A stretch of 64,000 nt of DNA from RGIG6919 sp045531905 (GTDB lineage: Bacteria > Bacillota > Clostridia > Lachnospirales > Lachnospiraceae). The number at the start of each line of letters is the position of its first letter. The first letter of the stretch is position 1. Made by a program: the position numbers and the translations under genes. Below, in pieces: positions 9,336 to 18,269 of this stretch. Where the stretch lies: NCBI GenBank assembly GCA_045531905.1, contig JAZSEY010000003.1, positions 62,001 to 126,000 of the forward strand, written 5' to 3'. The notes below the pieces were generated by a model. The model searched no databases and had not been told where the DNA came from. It saw nothing but the letters and a program-made list of their open reading frames with translations.

Positions 9336-11582
9336 TTAAGCTTTCTTCTTAGGCTTAGTATTATTATCAGACTTCTTCACAAGTTTAGTCTTTAACAACC
9401 ACCATAATGGACCTGTTACACATACTGAAGAATATGCACCGGCAATCATACCTACCATAAGAGCCATTGTAAACTCCTTCAAGGAAGGTACACCCATAAT
9501 ATAAAGTACCAATACAGTCACAACCGTTGTCAAGGTTGTATAGATTGTTCTTGTAAATGTCTGTCCAATACTTGTATTTACAATCTCTGCCAGACCTTCG
9601 TTATTCTTACCAACCTTCATAATAGCCATATTCTCACGGATACGGTCGAAGATAATGATAGTTGCATTGATAGAATAACCAACGATTGTCAACATACAAG
9701 CGATAAATGTGTTACCTACAGAGAACTTAAATACAGAATAAGCTGTGAATACAATCAATACGTCATGCATAAGTGCTAATACTGCAGATGCACCAAACTT
9801 AACATCCTTAAATCTGTATGCAATATAGAGCATCATCATCAAGGTTGCAACCAATACAGAAACAATTGCATCTGTACGCATTTCTCCACTGACTGTCGAG
9901 CTAATATTCTCAATGGTAAATTCAGAAGCAGCTGCTTGTTCTGCCAATGCATTCTTTACCGCAGTCTGTAATTCTGCATCAATCTCTGGCATCTTGATAA
10001 TAATATCTTTTGTGCCATTTACAATCTGTACCTGAACATCTGCTGCGTTTACACCAGTAGCTTCTGTTACAATTGGAACAATTGTTAAGTCAGCCTCTTC
10101 TACTGTATATTCTTTGTCAAAGGTCGCCTGCACGGAAGTACCACCCATAAACTCAGTACTGAAATTCAATACCTGACCCATAGAATTCTTATTTACTCCA
10201 AGGAATGCTAATCCAATTACAATCACAATTACAGATACAGACATAAAGAATTTGCTGTACTTCACATAATTGATAACCTTAGGAGCCTTAGCCTTACCAT
10301 ACATTCCTACCTTATTTAAGCCCAATGTATAGAAAGCATTTAATAATTTCTTTGTGATGAATAATGCTGTAAACAGTGATAATAATACACCGATTGCCAA
10401 TGTAGCTGCAAATCCCTTAATCGTACCAATACCCATAATACCAAGTACTGCAGCAGCAATTAAAGTTGTAATATTACCATCTAAAATAGCAGAAAGTGCT
10501 TTGTCAAAACCAGCTACAATTGCATTCTTAACAGAAGCGCCCGATGCCAATTCTTCCTGAATACGTGTAAAGATAATGACATTGGCATCTACTGCCATAC
10601 CAATTGTAAGAAGGATACCTGCAATACCAGGTAATGTTAATGTAACACCGAAAGAACCTGCAATACTTAATGAAAGCAATGTCAATACAACATATGCAAT
10701 GAGTGCAATAGACGCAACCAAACCTGGAACTCTATAAACAACTAACATAATCAAGCAAATTAATCCAATACCAATAGCACCTGCAAATAATGATGTACGG
10801 ATAGCATCTTCACCAAGCTTCGCACCTACTACGTTAGAACGCATCTGCTTTAATGACAATGGTAACGCACCAATACGAACAGTAGTAGCCAACGCCTCAG
10901 CCTCTTCATAAGAGTCTAATCCGTTGATAACCGCATTACCCTGTGTAATTGCCTCAGTTACTGTAGCCGCACTGGCAATGTCCTTGCTATCTCTAGTCTC
11001 ATTACCATCTTCATAAATAATATAGAGCATCTTACCTACATTTGCTGTAGTTGCATCTGCAAACTTCTTTGTACCATCTGCAGTAAATACTAACTGACAC
11101 ACATAATCCTTCGTAGCGCTCTGGTCATCAATACCAGCCTGTGCATCTGCAACGTCATTACCTGTTAAAAGCACTTCGTATTCACTACCAGCTGACCACT
11201 TTTCATAATTCGCCTGGTCAACAAATTCCAAAGCACCCGGCTTACCAAGTTCTGTCAAAACTGCCTCTGGGTCCTTTACGTCAGGAATCTCGATTGTAAT
11301 ACGGTTATCACCTTCCTGATACACTTCACCCTCACTACTAATGGCAGCCACACGCTTATTTAAACGATAAATCGTGTCATCCATATCTTTCTGACTTGGT
11401 GTCTCACCTTCTACCTCGTAGGTAATACTTACACCACCGGCCAAATCAAGACCAAGTTTGATCTCAGAAGCCTTACCAACCTTTTCTTTACCAAGACCGG
11501 CTAAAGCCACATATACACCAGCTGCAAGTAACAATATAAACACCAGGATAGTGATTATGCTATCTCTTTTTTGTTTTCTCAT
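9336..11582 (-). CDS. secDF: Fused protein translocase subunit SecDF
   Basis: Membrane component of 748 residues that uses proton motive force to help the Sec channel. SecD and SecF, separate in E. coli, are joined here as in many Firmicutes. The SecD half has its first membrane segment at residues 10-29, GLDLAGGVSITYEV, a periplasmic-type domain and LTLPGIAGILLTIGMAVDANVIIFTRI. The SecF half starts near residue 440, with VNFSTEF-like NFSTEFMGGTSVQ and VGYSINATIIIFDRIREN. The C-terminus is lysine rich. It starts three bases after the scfB stop, so scfA, scfB and secDF form one transcription unit. Confidence 0.95.
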   Translation of the reverse strand: MRKQKRDSIITILVFILLLAAGVYVALAGLGKEKVGKASEIKLGLDLAGGVSITYEVEGETPSQKDMDDTIYRLNKRVAAISSEGEVYQEGDNRITIEIPDVKDPEAVLTELGKPGALEFVDQANYEKWSAGSEYEVLLTGNDVADAQAGIDDQSATKDYVCQLVFTADGTKKFADATTANVGKMLYIIYEDGNETRDSKDIASAATVTEAITQGNAVINGLDSYEEAEALATTVRIGALPLSLKQMRSNVVGAKLGEDAIRTSLFAGAIGIGLICLIMLVVYRVPGLVASIALIAYVVLTLLSLSIAGSFGVTLTLPGIAGILLTIGMAVDANVIIFTRIQEELASGASVKNAIVAGFDKALSAILDGNITTLIAAAVLGIMGIGTIKGFAATLAIGVLLSLFTALFITKKLLNAFYTLGLNKVGMYGKAKAPKVINYVKYSKFFMSVSVIVIVIGLAFLGVNKNSMGQVLNFSTEFMGGTSVQATFDKEYTVEEADLTIVPIVTEATGVNAADVQVQIVNGTKDIIIKMPEIDAELQTAVKNALAEQAAASEFTIENISSTVSGEMRTDAIVSVLVATLMMMLYIAYRFKDVKFGASAVLALMHDVLIVFTAYSVFKFSVGNTFIACMLTIVGYSINATIIIFDRIRENMAIMKVGKNNEGLAEIVNTSIGQTFTRTIYTTLTTVVTVLVLYIMGVPSLKEFTMALMVGMIAGAYSSVCVTGPLWWLLKTKLVKKSDNNTKPKKKA

Positions 11583-11585
11583 AAC

Positions 11586-12950
11586 TTACTCCTTTTCCTC
11601 TCTCTGCGCTCTGGCAGCTTTTATCATAATGGCACATTCCACTCGTTTTCTCATGAGTTCACAGCCTATATCATAGGCATCGTTAATGTCGCCGTGGAAT
11701 TTATATGCATTTGCAGCACAACCACCACTACAGTAGAAGCGTGCAAAACATTCCTTACACTTGTCCTTTGCGTATACATTGCAAAGTTTGAATTCATCGC
11801 GAAGCTCTGTGTTGACAATGCCATCCTTAACATTACCAAGCAGGAATTTCTCATCACCAACAAACTGATGACAAGGATACAAATCTCCCCAAGGGGTAAC
11901 CGCTAGATACTCTGTGCCGGAACCACAGCCCGCAAGTCTCTTTGCTACGCATGGGCCTTGATTTAAATCGATTGCAAAGTGGAAGAAATTAAAGCCTTTT
12001 CCTTCTTCCTCGCGCTTTAACATCTCACGTGCTAATTTATCGTATTCTTCCATCAATATTGGAAGGTCTTCTTCCCGAATCGCATATGGCTCCTCTGGAA
12101 GAGATACTACAGGTTCCACAGAAATCTGTTTAAATCCTTCATCTGCCAAACTAAGTACATCTGCAGCAAAATCCAAATTGTTATGAGTAAATGTTCCTCT
12201 CACAAAATAATCTGTCTGATTACGAAGTTCTGCCATCTTCTTAAATTTTGGCATAATCACGTCATAGGAACCCTTTCCATTCGGTGTTGGTCGCATCAAG
12301 TCGTTGACTTCTTTTCGACCATCTACAGAAAGTACCACATTACTCATCTCGCGATTGGCAAATTCCATGACCTCGTCACTGAGCAACACACCATTTGTTG
12401 TCAGGGTAAATCGGAAATTCTTGCCATGTTCTGCTTCCTTGCTTCGTCCGTAGGCCACAATCTCTTTTACCACATCAAAATTCATCAGTGGCTCTCCACC
12501 AAAGAAATCCACTTCCAAATTCCGTCTACTACCGGAATTCGCAATCAGAAAATCAATGGCTGCCTTACCAACTTCAAGGCTCATCATAGAACGGTCTCCA
12601 TTGTACTCACCCTTGCCGGCGAAACAATACTGACAAGCCAGATTACAATCATGGGCAATATGCAAACATAATGCCTTCACAACTGTCTTTCTTTGCTTAA
12701 AATCTATTACAAAATCCTTATATTCATCTTCAGCAAAAAGCTCTCCATTTTCCTTGAGAACTTCTATCTCTTCAATGGCTTCTAATATTTCATTTTTATC
12801 ATACTGCGGTAACGCCTTCACAATCTCCTCTGGAGAATGCTCTTCATACATGGCAATCACATCATAAACCATGTCGTCTACTACGTGAACCGCACCACTA
12901 CACACATCCAGAACAATGTTGTAGCCGTTGTTCTTATACTGGTGAATCAC
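11586..12950 (-). CDS. scfB: SCIFF peptide radical SAM maturase
   Basis: Radical SAM enzyme of 454 residues that installs thioether cross-links in the SCIFF peptide. The SAM-cluster cysteines are C102, C106 and C109 (DCNLACQYCF). The C-terminal SPASM region binds auxiliary clusters and includes CKECFARFYCSGGCAANAY. The N-terminus VIHQYKNNGYNIVLDV matches the usual beginning of this family. The frame opens 15 codons earlier at a TTG, but AAGGAG lies seven bases before the GTG at 12950, which was chosen. The precursor gene is immediately upstream. Assignment to the family is firm; the cellular role of the product is unknown. Confidence 0.92.
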   Translation of the reverse strand: MIHQYKNNGYNIVLDVCSGAVHVVDDMVYDVIAMYEEHSPEEIVKALPQYDKNEILEAIEEIEVLKENGELFAEDEYKDFVIDFKQRKTVVKALCLHIAHDCNLACQYCFAGKGEYNGDRSMMSLEVGKAAIDFLIANSGSRRNLEVDFFGGEPLMNFDVVKEIVAYGRSKEAEHGKNFRFTLTTNGVLLSDEVMEFANREMSNVVLSVDGRKEVNDLMRPTPNGKGSYDVIMPKFKKMAELRNQTDYFVRGTFTHNNLDFAADVLSLADEGFKQISVEPVVSLPEEPYAIREEDLPILMEEYDKLAREMLKREEEGKGFNFFHFAIDLNQGPCVAKRLAGCGSGTEYLAVTPWGDLYPCHQFVGDEKFLLGNVKDGIVNTELRDEFKLCNVYAKDKCKECFARFYCSGGCAANAYKFHGDINDAYDIGCELMRKRVECAIMIKAARAQREEKE

Positions 12951-12996
12951 AACAATACTCCTTTTTTTATTCCCAAATGGTATCAGACAGAACAAA

Positions 12997-13020
12997 GAGG
13001 ACTACCATATGGTACTCCCC
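12997..13020 (-). promoter_or_regulatory. Hairpin between scfA and scfB
   Basis: In the 114-base gap between precursor and maturase, GGGGAGTACCAT pairs with ATGGTAGTCCTC, giving about 11 of 12 pairs. A T-rich stretch follows. It could lower read-through into scfB, so that peptide exceeds enzyme, or act as an mRNA processing site. The function is inferred from position only. Confidence 0.5.
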
Positions 13021-13064
13021 TAATTCTATCCCACTACTTGATCCGTATGGACACCAATGGAAAT

Positions 13065-13208
13065 TTACTTGTTATTCTCGCAAGTCTGGTTACCAACTGT
13101 ACAAGATGTCTTGCAAGCTGACTGACATGATGTCTGGCACTCGCCACAACCACCCTTAACCATTGTGCTCTTTAATGTCTTGTTTGTTAAAGTCTTAATA
13201 TGCTTCAT
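13065..13208 (-). CDS. scfA: Six-cysteine peptide SCIFF (ranthipeptide precursor)
   Basis: Small precursor peptide of 47 residues. It begins MKHIKTLTNKTLKSTMVKGG and then carries six cysteines at positions 21, 24, 28, 32, 36 and 43 (CGECQTSCQSACKTSC, then TCENNK). This matches the SCIFF family, the substrate of the adjacent radical SAM maturase, which forms sulfur-to-carbon thioether bridges. The ATG has an AGGAGG site seven bases upstream. SCIFF is nearly universal in Clostridia and is usually found next to secD/secF, as here. It is too short for ordinary gene finders. Confidence 0.93.
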   Translation of the reverse strand: MKHIKTLTNKTLKSTMVKGGCGECQTSCQSACKTSCTVGNQTCENNK

Positions 13209-13288
13209 CTTTATCCTCCTAAACCTTTCTGTTGGTTTTATTCTCTTTCACAAACAACAAATTTGTTTGCTACCAGTTCATGCGTAAG

Positions 13289-13317
13289 ATTATAACACAA
13301 TCTTTATTATATGAAAA
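13289..13317 (-). promoter_or_regulatory. Sigma-A type promoter of scfA
   Basis: On the minus strand, TTTTCA and TATAAT are separated by exactly 17 bases. The start point would fall about 75 bases before the scfA ATG. The leader contains the inverted pair CAAACAA and TTGTTTG. Confidence 0.6.
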
Positions 13318-13337
13318 GCACTTTTTATGCCTTCATT

Positions 13338-13700
13338 TTAGCTAAACATACCACCCAGCAATCCGCCACAAACACACAATACCATAGATGTAACCGCCTT
13401 TGTGGACATCACATCAAATTCTTTGTGCATCACCAGGGAAGCCAGCATTACTATTAAAATGTATAGGAACCCAAATAGTGCTCCCCAAAGGAATTTTTTC
13501 TCCTTTACCTTTTTCCCGGTTAACAAACCGCCAAAAAATGTCACTGCCAGATAAATCACAATCACAAAAATTCCAACTACAGCTTCCGACAGTTCCAGCT
13601 TGTATACCCCAAAGGAAAGCAACAGCAGACATGCCGCCGTTAATATGTACATCAAAATCAAATTTCTAAGTACAGCCATTATTTTCATACCATTCGTCAT
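13338..13700 (-). CDS. DUF3792 (TIGR04086) family membrane protein
   Basis: Small integral membrane protein of 120 residues with four predicted hydrophobic segments, for example LILMYILTAACLLLLSFGVY, AVVGIFVIVIYLAVTFFGGL, LWGALFGFLYILIVMLASLV and VTSMVLCVCGGLLGGMF, and a charged GKKVKEKKF loop. It resembles the TIGR04086/DUF3792 family, commonly found beside SCIFF and sec genes. No biochemical role is known. The frame is open 14 codons further to a TTG; the ATG at 13700 was chosen, though its ribosome site is weak (AAGGGTGG). The start codon lies within an inverted repeat, described separately. Confidence 0.7.
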   Translation of the reverse strand: MTNGMKIMAVLRNLILMYILTAACLLLLSFGVYKLELSEAVVGIFVIVIYLAVTFFGGLLTGKKVKEKKFLWGALFGFLYILIVMLASLVMHKEFDVMSTKAVTSMVLCVCGGLLGGMFS

Positions 13701-13735
13701 ATATATGTCCCACCCTTCTAAGGTATATATATGAC
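13696..13735 (-). promoter_or_regulatory. Inverted repeat covering a start codon
   Basis: GTCATATATAT and ATATATATGAC are complementary 11-base arms around an 18-base loop. The 3' arm holds the chosen ATG of the DUF3792-type gene. The hairpin could mask the start; this is inferred from position. Confidence 0.45.
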
Positions 13736-13782
13736 CAGGCAATCAAAAACATTCCTATCTTTCCTCTTTTACTACAACGAAG

Positions 13783-14121
13783 TTACTCGCCAAGACCTTC
13801 CACAAATTCCACCGGAAGAGAAAACATAATACCGGTATTTGGCTGATTCAAATCGCCTGCAACCTTTCTGATGATAGTCTTCGCCTTTTGTAATTCCTCA
13901 TCGTCCACTACAAAAAACATAGTCTTGCTATCCTCGCCATCATCTTCTTCCAATACATGTCGAAGCATACCAAAGACTGGTGCATCATCAAGTCCTCCAA
14001 TCACACCTGCCATACCGGTACTATCTAAAATAGTTCCGCCCTGAAGACCAGCTTCTACTAATTCTCTTACCAATTCATCAACTAACTCTACGTTCTTGAT
14101 GACCAAAACTAACATATGCAT
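13783..14121 (-). CDS. PII-like (GlnB-fold) small protein
   Basis: Soluble protein of 112 residues. The pattern MLVLVIKNVELVDELVREL followed by GLQGGTILDSTGMAGV resembles the first beta-alpha-beta unit of PII-type signalling proteins and their relatives. The uridylylation T-loop tyrosine and the ATP-binding signatures of GlnB are not recognisable. It may bind a nucleotide or metal, but no ligand can be named. The ATG at 14121 is preceded by AGGAGG at eight bases. It lies 12 bases after the HAD gene. Confidence 0.5.
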   Translation of the reverse strand: MHMLVLVIKNVELVDELVRELVEAGLQGGTILDSTGMAGVIGGLDDAPVFGMLRHVLEEDDGEDSKTMFFVVDDEELQKAKTIIRKVAGDLNQPNTGIMFSLPVEFVEGLGE

Positions 14122-14133
14122 GTTTTTATCCTC

Positions 14134-14781
14134 CTATACCAAATCCATCATCTCATTCAAGGACGCATATATCTGATTACAATACGGAAACAGTTCCTTT
14201 GTCGGTTTAATCAAGTCAATTACCATCACTGTATACAACCCAGCTGCATGGCACGCATGCACACCATTGATAGAATCCTCCACACCAATGGCATCCTTTG
14301 GATCTACTTGTAATAATTCACAAGCCTTCAAGTAAATATCCGGATTCGGTTTCCCTCTGGAAATCATATCTCCATAAACTCTTACGTCGAAATAATCATA
14401 TATTCCTGTACTGCGCAAACGGTCTTCAGCAATCTCTTTTTTGGTAGAGGTTGCCAACGCAATCTTAATTCTATTTTCCTTTAAATGTCCCATTATCTTG
14501 TGAACATATGGCTTTAATTCCACGCCATGTTCTGCAATATACGCAGCCATGGTATCATAAGTCATCTTTCTACATTCCAAATACGGAAATTCCGGACCAA
14601 AGGCTTCCAAAAACACTCTTTCCGTATTCGCCGAAGTACCACCTGCAATTTTTTCACAAATGGCATCCATTTCCGCTGCAGTCTTTCCAAACTCCATTCC
14701 CGCTTTTTTCCAATGCATCCGATACAGTTTTTCACTGTCCAGCAACACACCATCCATATCAAACACTACTGCTTTTTTCAT
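14134..14781 (-). CDS. HAD-superfamily hydrolase, beta-phosphoglucomutase-like
   Basis: Cytoplasmic phosphatase or mutase of 215 residues. It has all four HAD motifs: DMDGVLLDSE at about 8-17 with both aspartates, LATSTKKE, the lysine in SRGKPNPDIYL, and GVEDSINGV. The cap domain between motifs I and II is helical, as in the phosphatase/beta-phosphoglucomutase subclass. The substrate cannot be predicted. Two adjacent ATGs are possible; the second, at 14781, has the better spacing from AGGAG. A strong inverted repeat lies directly upstream. Confidence 0.85.
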   Translation of the reverse strand: MKKAVVFDMDGVLLDSEKLYRMHWKKAGMEFGKTAAEMDAICEKIAGGTSANTERVFLEAFGPEFPYLECRKMTYDTMAAYIAEHGVELKPYVHKIMGHLKENRIKIALATSTKKEIAEDRLRSTGIYDYFDVRVYGDMISRGKPNPDIYLKACELLQVDPKDAIGVEDSINGVHACHAAGLYTVMVIDLIKPTKELFPYCNQIYASLNEMMDLV

Positions 14782-14798
14782 CATTTTCTCCTAAACGC

Positions 14799-14848
14799 AA
14801 CATAGAACTCCCATGGTATCAACGACACAACATAGGAGTTCTAATGTT
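14799..14848 (-). promoter_or_regulatory. Long hairpin between FHA gene and HAD gene
   Basis: AACATTAGAACTCC and GGAGTTCTATGTT form a long imperfect stem in the 80-base gap after the FHA stop and just before the HAD ribosome site. There is no T tract, so it is not a typical terminator. It may process or attenuate the message. Confidence 0.5.
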
Positions 14849-14861
14849 AATATATATTGAT

Positions 14862-16499
14862 TTATCGGAGTTTGAATAAGAACTCCTCGTCAGCGATTAC
14901 AATCTTGGACTCATGAGTCAACAATACATCTCGTCCTGTTTCAACCATCTCACCATTTACATATGTATGATTGGTGGATTTGTTGTCACGGATATAATAT
15001 ACGCCATCCTTAGCCAAAATCATACAATGATTTCTGCTAATTGCACCATTATCCGTTACTGTATAATCCATACCAAAGCTTGCTTTACCAATCTTAAATG
15101 TTTGCTTGGTAATCATAATTCTTTCTTCATTATTGGTACGAATCAAATAAGGGTTCACCTTAGGCAATGTACTTTCCTTGCCTTCTAACTGCGACAACAA
15201 ACTTGGCTCTGCTTCCGCTCTGGCCTTTTCTTCCTCAGCAGCCTTTGCTTTTGCTCTGGCGATTCTCGCAGACTGTGCCGGATTCTTCATTGGCTTTGGT
15301 GCTGTAGCGCCAAATGGAATACCATGTATTTCTCCATCTAATGGGCCGTCTAATGCCTCAATCACTGGCTCAAACACGGAATCAAAAACTGGTTGTACCG
15401 CTTCCTTCGCTGCAATCTCTGCCTCTATCTCAGCCTTTGCCTGCTCTGGATCTTTTAAGGTTTGTGTGTCCCCGTCATCCTCTTCAGAATCATCATCCTC
15501 TGGTTCCTCTATCGCCTCTTCCTCCGGTTTTGGTTCCGGCTCAGATGCAACCTCTTCCACCGCTTCCACTTCCGGTTCGGCTACAACCTCTTCCACCGCT
15601 TCCACTTCCGGTTCAACTACAACCTCTTCCACCGCTTCCACTTCCGGTTCAGCTACAACCTCTTCCTCTGGTTCCACTTCCGGTTCAGCTACAACCTCTT
15701 CCTCTGGTTCCACTTCCGGTTCAGCTACAACCTCTTCTACCGCTTCCACTTCCGGCTCAGTTATAATCTCTTCTGGCTCGCTCTGTTTTGCTCTTGCAGC
15801 CTCTTCCTCTCGAAGAATCTCTGCCTCCATCTCTGCAACAGATACAGTCTCAGGCATATCCTCAAGTACAGTTACGTCATCGATATCTTCAGCAACAAAA
15901 TCACTGCTGTAATCCTCAATCTCATAACTGATGTTATAATCGTCCATCAAATCCTGTAACGCATTCACCAAAATACTGGTATTGAATTGTTCTGATGTAT
16001 TCACCAATGTTAACAACTTAGTTACATAGGAGCCATCCTCGCTGATGTCATAAGTCAAACTTGACAACAATACACGGATGAACTTTGCAATATCATCAAG
16101 TGCATTGCTTTCCTGTTCATCATAAAGTGGCACACATAAAAACTTTGTCTTCATAGTCACTCTGTCAACAAATACAAAATCCTTGTGAAGTGTCAAATAT
16201 GAGAGAGGAATGCCAAGTTCCTTACACTCTACAAATGCATTTGCCATGCTATATAATAACTCTAACACATCTGAGGCATCCACCTCGCCGGACAATGTCT
16301 TTGCTAAGGTTTTATAACCTGCCAAATCATAATAAAATGCATCTGCATCATCTACATATTCCATTGGCACAAGACTCTTCACAGCACCTTCTTCACATAA
16401 ATCCAATGCATCCTCGTCCAACTCTACTTCTTCCGGAAGTTCATAAATATATGTCTTTTTGCCGTCCTCTTCAAACTGCTTAAAAAGTATCTTCTTCAC
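14862..16499 (-). CDS. FHA-domain protein with DUF6382-like N-terminus and acidic repeats
   Basis: Cytoplasmic protein of 545 residues. The N-terminal region of about 200 residues resembles DUF6382. The middle is a low-complexity E/P/V tract of seven units like VEAVEEVVAEPE. The C-terminal 90 residues form a forkhead-associated domain, with FKIGKASFGMDY, SRNHCMI and KSTNHTYVNG as phosphothreonine-binding loops. It probably scaffolds a Ser/Thr-kinase pathway, but no kinase is in this window. The longest frame starts 12 codons upstream; AGGAGG, seven bases before the GTG at 16499, decided the start. Confidence 0.82.
   Translation of the reverse strand: MKKILFKQFEEDGKKTYIYELPEEVELDEDALDLCEEGAVKSLVPMEYVDDADAFYYDLAGYKTLAKTLSGEVDASDVLELLYSMANAFVECKELGIPLSYLTLHKDFVFVDRVTMKTKFLCVPLYDEQESNALDDIAKFIRVLLSSLTYDISEDGSYVTKLLTLVNTSEQFNTSILVNALQDLMDDYNISYEIEDYSSDFVAEDIDDVTVLEDMPETVSVAEMEAEILREEEAARAKQSEPEEIITEPEVEAVEEVVAEPEVEPEEEVVAEPEVEPEEEVVAEPEVEAVEEVVVEPEVEAVEEVVAEPEVEAVEEVASEPEPKPEEEAIEEPEDDDSEEDDGDTQTLKDPEQAKAEIEAEIAAKEAVQPVFDSVFEPVIEALDGPLDGEIHGIPFGATAPKPMKNPAQSARIARAKAKAAEEEKARAEAEPSLLSQLEGKESTLPKVNPYLIRTNNEERIMITKQTFKIGKASFGMDYTVTDNGAISRNHCMILAKDGVYYIRDNKSTNHTYVNGEMVETGRDVLLTHESKIVIADEEFLFKLR
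15536..15775 (-). repeat. 36-bp tandem repeats inside the FHA gene
   Basis: About seven copies of a 36-base unit encode VEAVEEVVAEPE-like blocks alternating with VEPEEEVVAEPE. Copies differ at a few positions. Their number is likely to vary between strains by slippage. Boundaries are approximate. Confidence 0.8.
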
Positions 16500-16559
16500 G
16501 GTGATACCTCCTCTCATTTTACGCTCTATATCCATTCATCCCATATCCCAAATACAAAT

Positions 16560-17630
16560 CTAATTCTGTGTCTCCACATGCTCATCGTATGTCTCAGAGA
16601 AAATGTGATTACCAACTGCCTCATCATCCACATGATAATAAAGATAATTATGCTCCTGTGGTGCAAGAATAGCACGAATACTACTTTCTCCCGGATTACA
16701 AATCGGTCCCACCGGCAAGCCAGGATTCTTGTAAGTATTATATGGAGAGTCAACCTCCAAATCTGCATACGTTACTGTGGACTTGTCGTATCTTCCATCT
16801 GTAATCGGATACAAAACTGTCGGACACATCTGTAACGCCATATTAATCTCTAAACGGTTAAACAATACACCTGCTATAATTGGTCTTTCCTCAGCAACCT
16901 TCGCTTCACGTTCAATAATGGATGCCATTGTAATAATCTCAAATGTACTGTACTCGCTGGTGGCAACTAACTCACCCAACGAACTATAAACCTCATCAAA
17001 CTTCTTAAGCATAGCATCTACAAGACTTTCTGCTGTAGTTGTCTCGTAAATGTTGTAAGTAGCAGGGAACAAAAATCCCTGTAATCTATACTTCACTGCT
17101 GCATCTCCAGGAATGTCATTCAGAAAATCATACTGAATCTGAGCGGAGCTAACAGCATTGATAAATTCTTCTTCTGTACAGATATTCTGCTCTGCCGCCT
17201 TCGCAGCAATCTGTTCAATACTATATCCCTCAGGCACCATAAATGTCTGAAGCACCTCTGGTCCGGTAATATCCGCACCGATAATCTCAATCATCTGCAA
17301 AGTATTCATACCGGTATTCAAAGTATATGTACCGTACTTCAACTTACCTCTATACTCCGATTCCTTAACACGTTCAACAAAGGCACGCTCATAGTCAATC
17401 AGCCCCTTCTCGTGTAGAATCGCTGCAATTTTCTTCACAGAACTGCCTTCCGGAATCTCGACAACCACATCTTCGCCAGTTGTTGTCTCTGTTCCCTTAT
17501 AATCCTCCATATATCCGTTATAAACCTTCAACCCATATCCGCCAATCACACCAAAAATCACTGCGATGGCAATCACAATGATAAAAAATCTCTGTAATCT
17601 TCTGTTACGTCTTCTTCTGCGTTTGCTCAT
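16560..17630 (-). CDS. mltG: Endolytic murein transglycosylase MltG
   Basis: Membrane-anchored enzyme of 356 residues that cuts nascent peptidoglycan strands and limits glycan length. It has a basic cytoplasmic start, one membrane segment at residues 15-35, and an extracellular YceG domain. The motif LQGFLFPATY is present. The catalytic glutamate is expected at E240 in ASIIEREAKV, followed by AGVLFNRL and the substrate-site region of the family. The ATG at 17630 follows AGGAGA. It is divergent from the cyclophilin gene. Confidence 0.93.
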   Translation of the reverse strand: MSKRRRRRNRRLQRFFIIVIAIAVIFGVIGGYGLKVYNGYMEDYKGTETTTGEDVVVEIPEGSSVKKIAAILHEKGLIDYERAFVERVKESEYRGKLKYGTYTLNTGMNTLQMIEIIGADITGPEVLQTFMVPEGYSIEQIAAKAAEQNICTEEEFINAVSSAQIQYDFLNDIPGDAAVKYRLQGFLFPATYNIYETTTAESLVDAMLKKFDEVYSSLGELVATSEYSTFEIITMASIIEREAKVAEERPIIAGVLFNRLEINMALQMCPTVLYPITDGRYDKSTVTYADLEVDSPYNTYKNPGLPVGPICNPGESSIRAILAPQEHNYLYYHVDDEAVGNHIFSETYDEHVETQN

Positions 17631-17727
17631 AATTTCTCCTCATTCCGAGTTATTGCAATAATTTTACTTTAATGTTACTATATTATCATCTTTTACTATA
17701 AAAATCAATGAGAAAGGGATATTGATT

Positions 17728-18252
17728 ATGGCTAATCCAATCGTTACAATTACTATGGAAAATGGAGATGTGATGACACTGGAACTCTATCCGGAAATCG
17801 CACCAAACACAGTTAACAATTTTGTATCACTTGTACAGAAAGGCTTCTATGACGGCCTTACATTCCACCGTGTTATTAAAGGATTCATGATTCAGGGTGG
17901 TTGTCCTGAGGGCAACGGCACAGGTGGTCCTGGTTACCACATTCCTGGTGAATTCAGCCAGAACGGTTTCAAAAATGATTTAAAGCACACACCTGGTGTT
18001 CTCTCAATGGCAAGAGCACAGCATCCGGATTCTGCCGGTTCTCAGTTCTTCATCATGCATGAGACATCACCACACCTAGATGGTGCATATGCTGCATTCG
18101 GAAAAATCACAGAAGGCATGGACATCGTTGACAAAATTGCCAACGTACAGACATCCTTCTTCGGTGACATGCCTGTTGAAGCACAGCGCATTAAAACAGT
18201 GACTGTGGATACACAGGGTGTGGAATATCCAGAACCAGAAAAAAGCATGTAA
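17728..18252 (+). CDS. Cyclophilin-type peptidyl-prolyl cis-trans isomerase
   Basis: Cytoplasmic protein of 174 residues that isomerises proline peptide bonds. Visible family motifs are FHRVIKGFMIQGG, the catalytic-site SMARAQHPDSAGSQFFI and HLDGAYAAFGKI. There is no signal peptide. The frame opens two codons earlier at a TTG, but AAAGGG is better placed for the ATG at 17728. It is the only plus-strand gene for many kilobases on either side and is convergent with hydF, ending 17 bases from the hydF stop. Confidence 0.93.
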   Translation: MANPIVTITMENGDVMTLELYPEIAPNTVNNFVSLVQKGFYDGLTFHRVIKGFMIQGGCPEGNGTGGPGYHIPGEFSQNGFKNDLKHTPGVLSMARAQHPDSAGSQFFIMHETSPHLDGAYAAFGKITEGMDIVDKIANVQTSFFGDMPVEAQRIKTVTVDTQGVEYPEPEKSM

Positions 18253-18269
18253 TTACTATCCAGCAGACA

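Noticed and set aside
15178..15912. Long plus-strand open frame of 244 codons, rich in Ser/Thr
   Set aside because: It is the opposite strand of the FHA gene's repeat region. It has no ribosome site and arises from the low-complexity repeat.
18253..18269. Terminator between the cyclophilin and hydF
   Set aside because: Only 17 bases separate the two convergent stops and no stem is visible.
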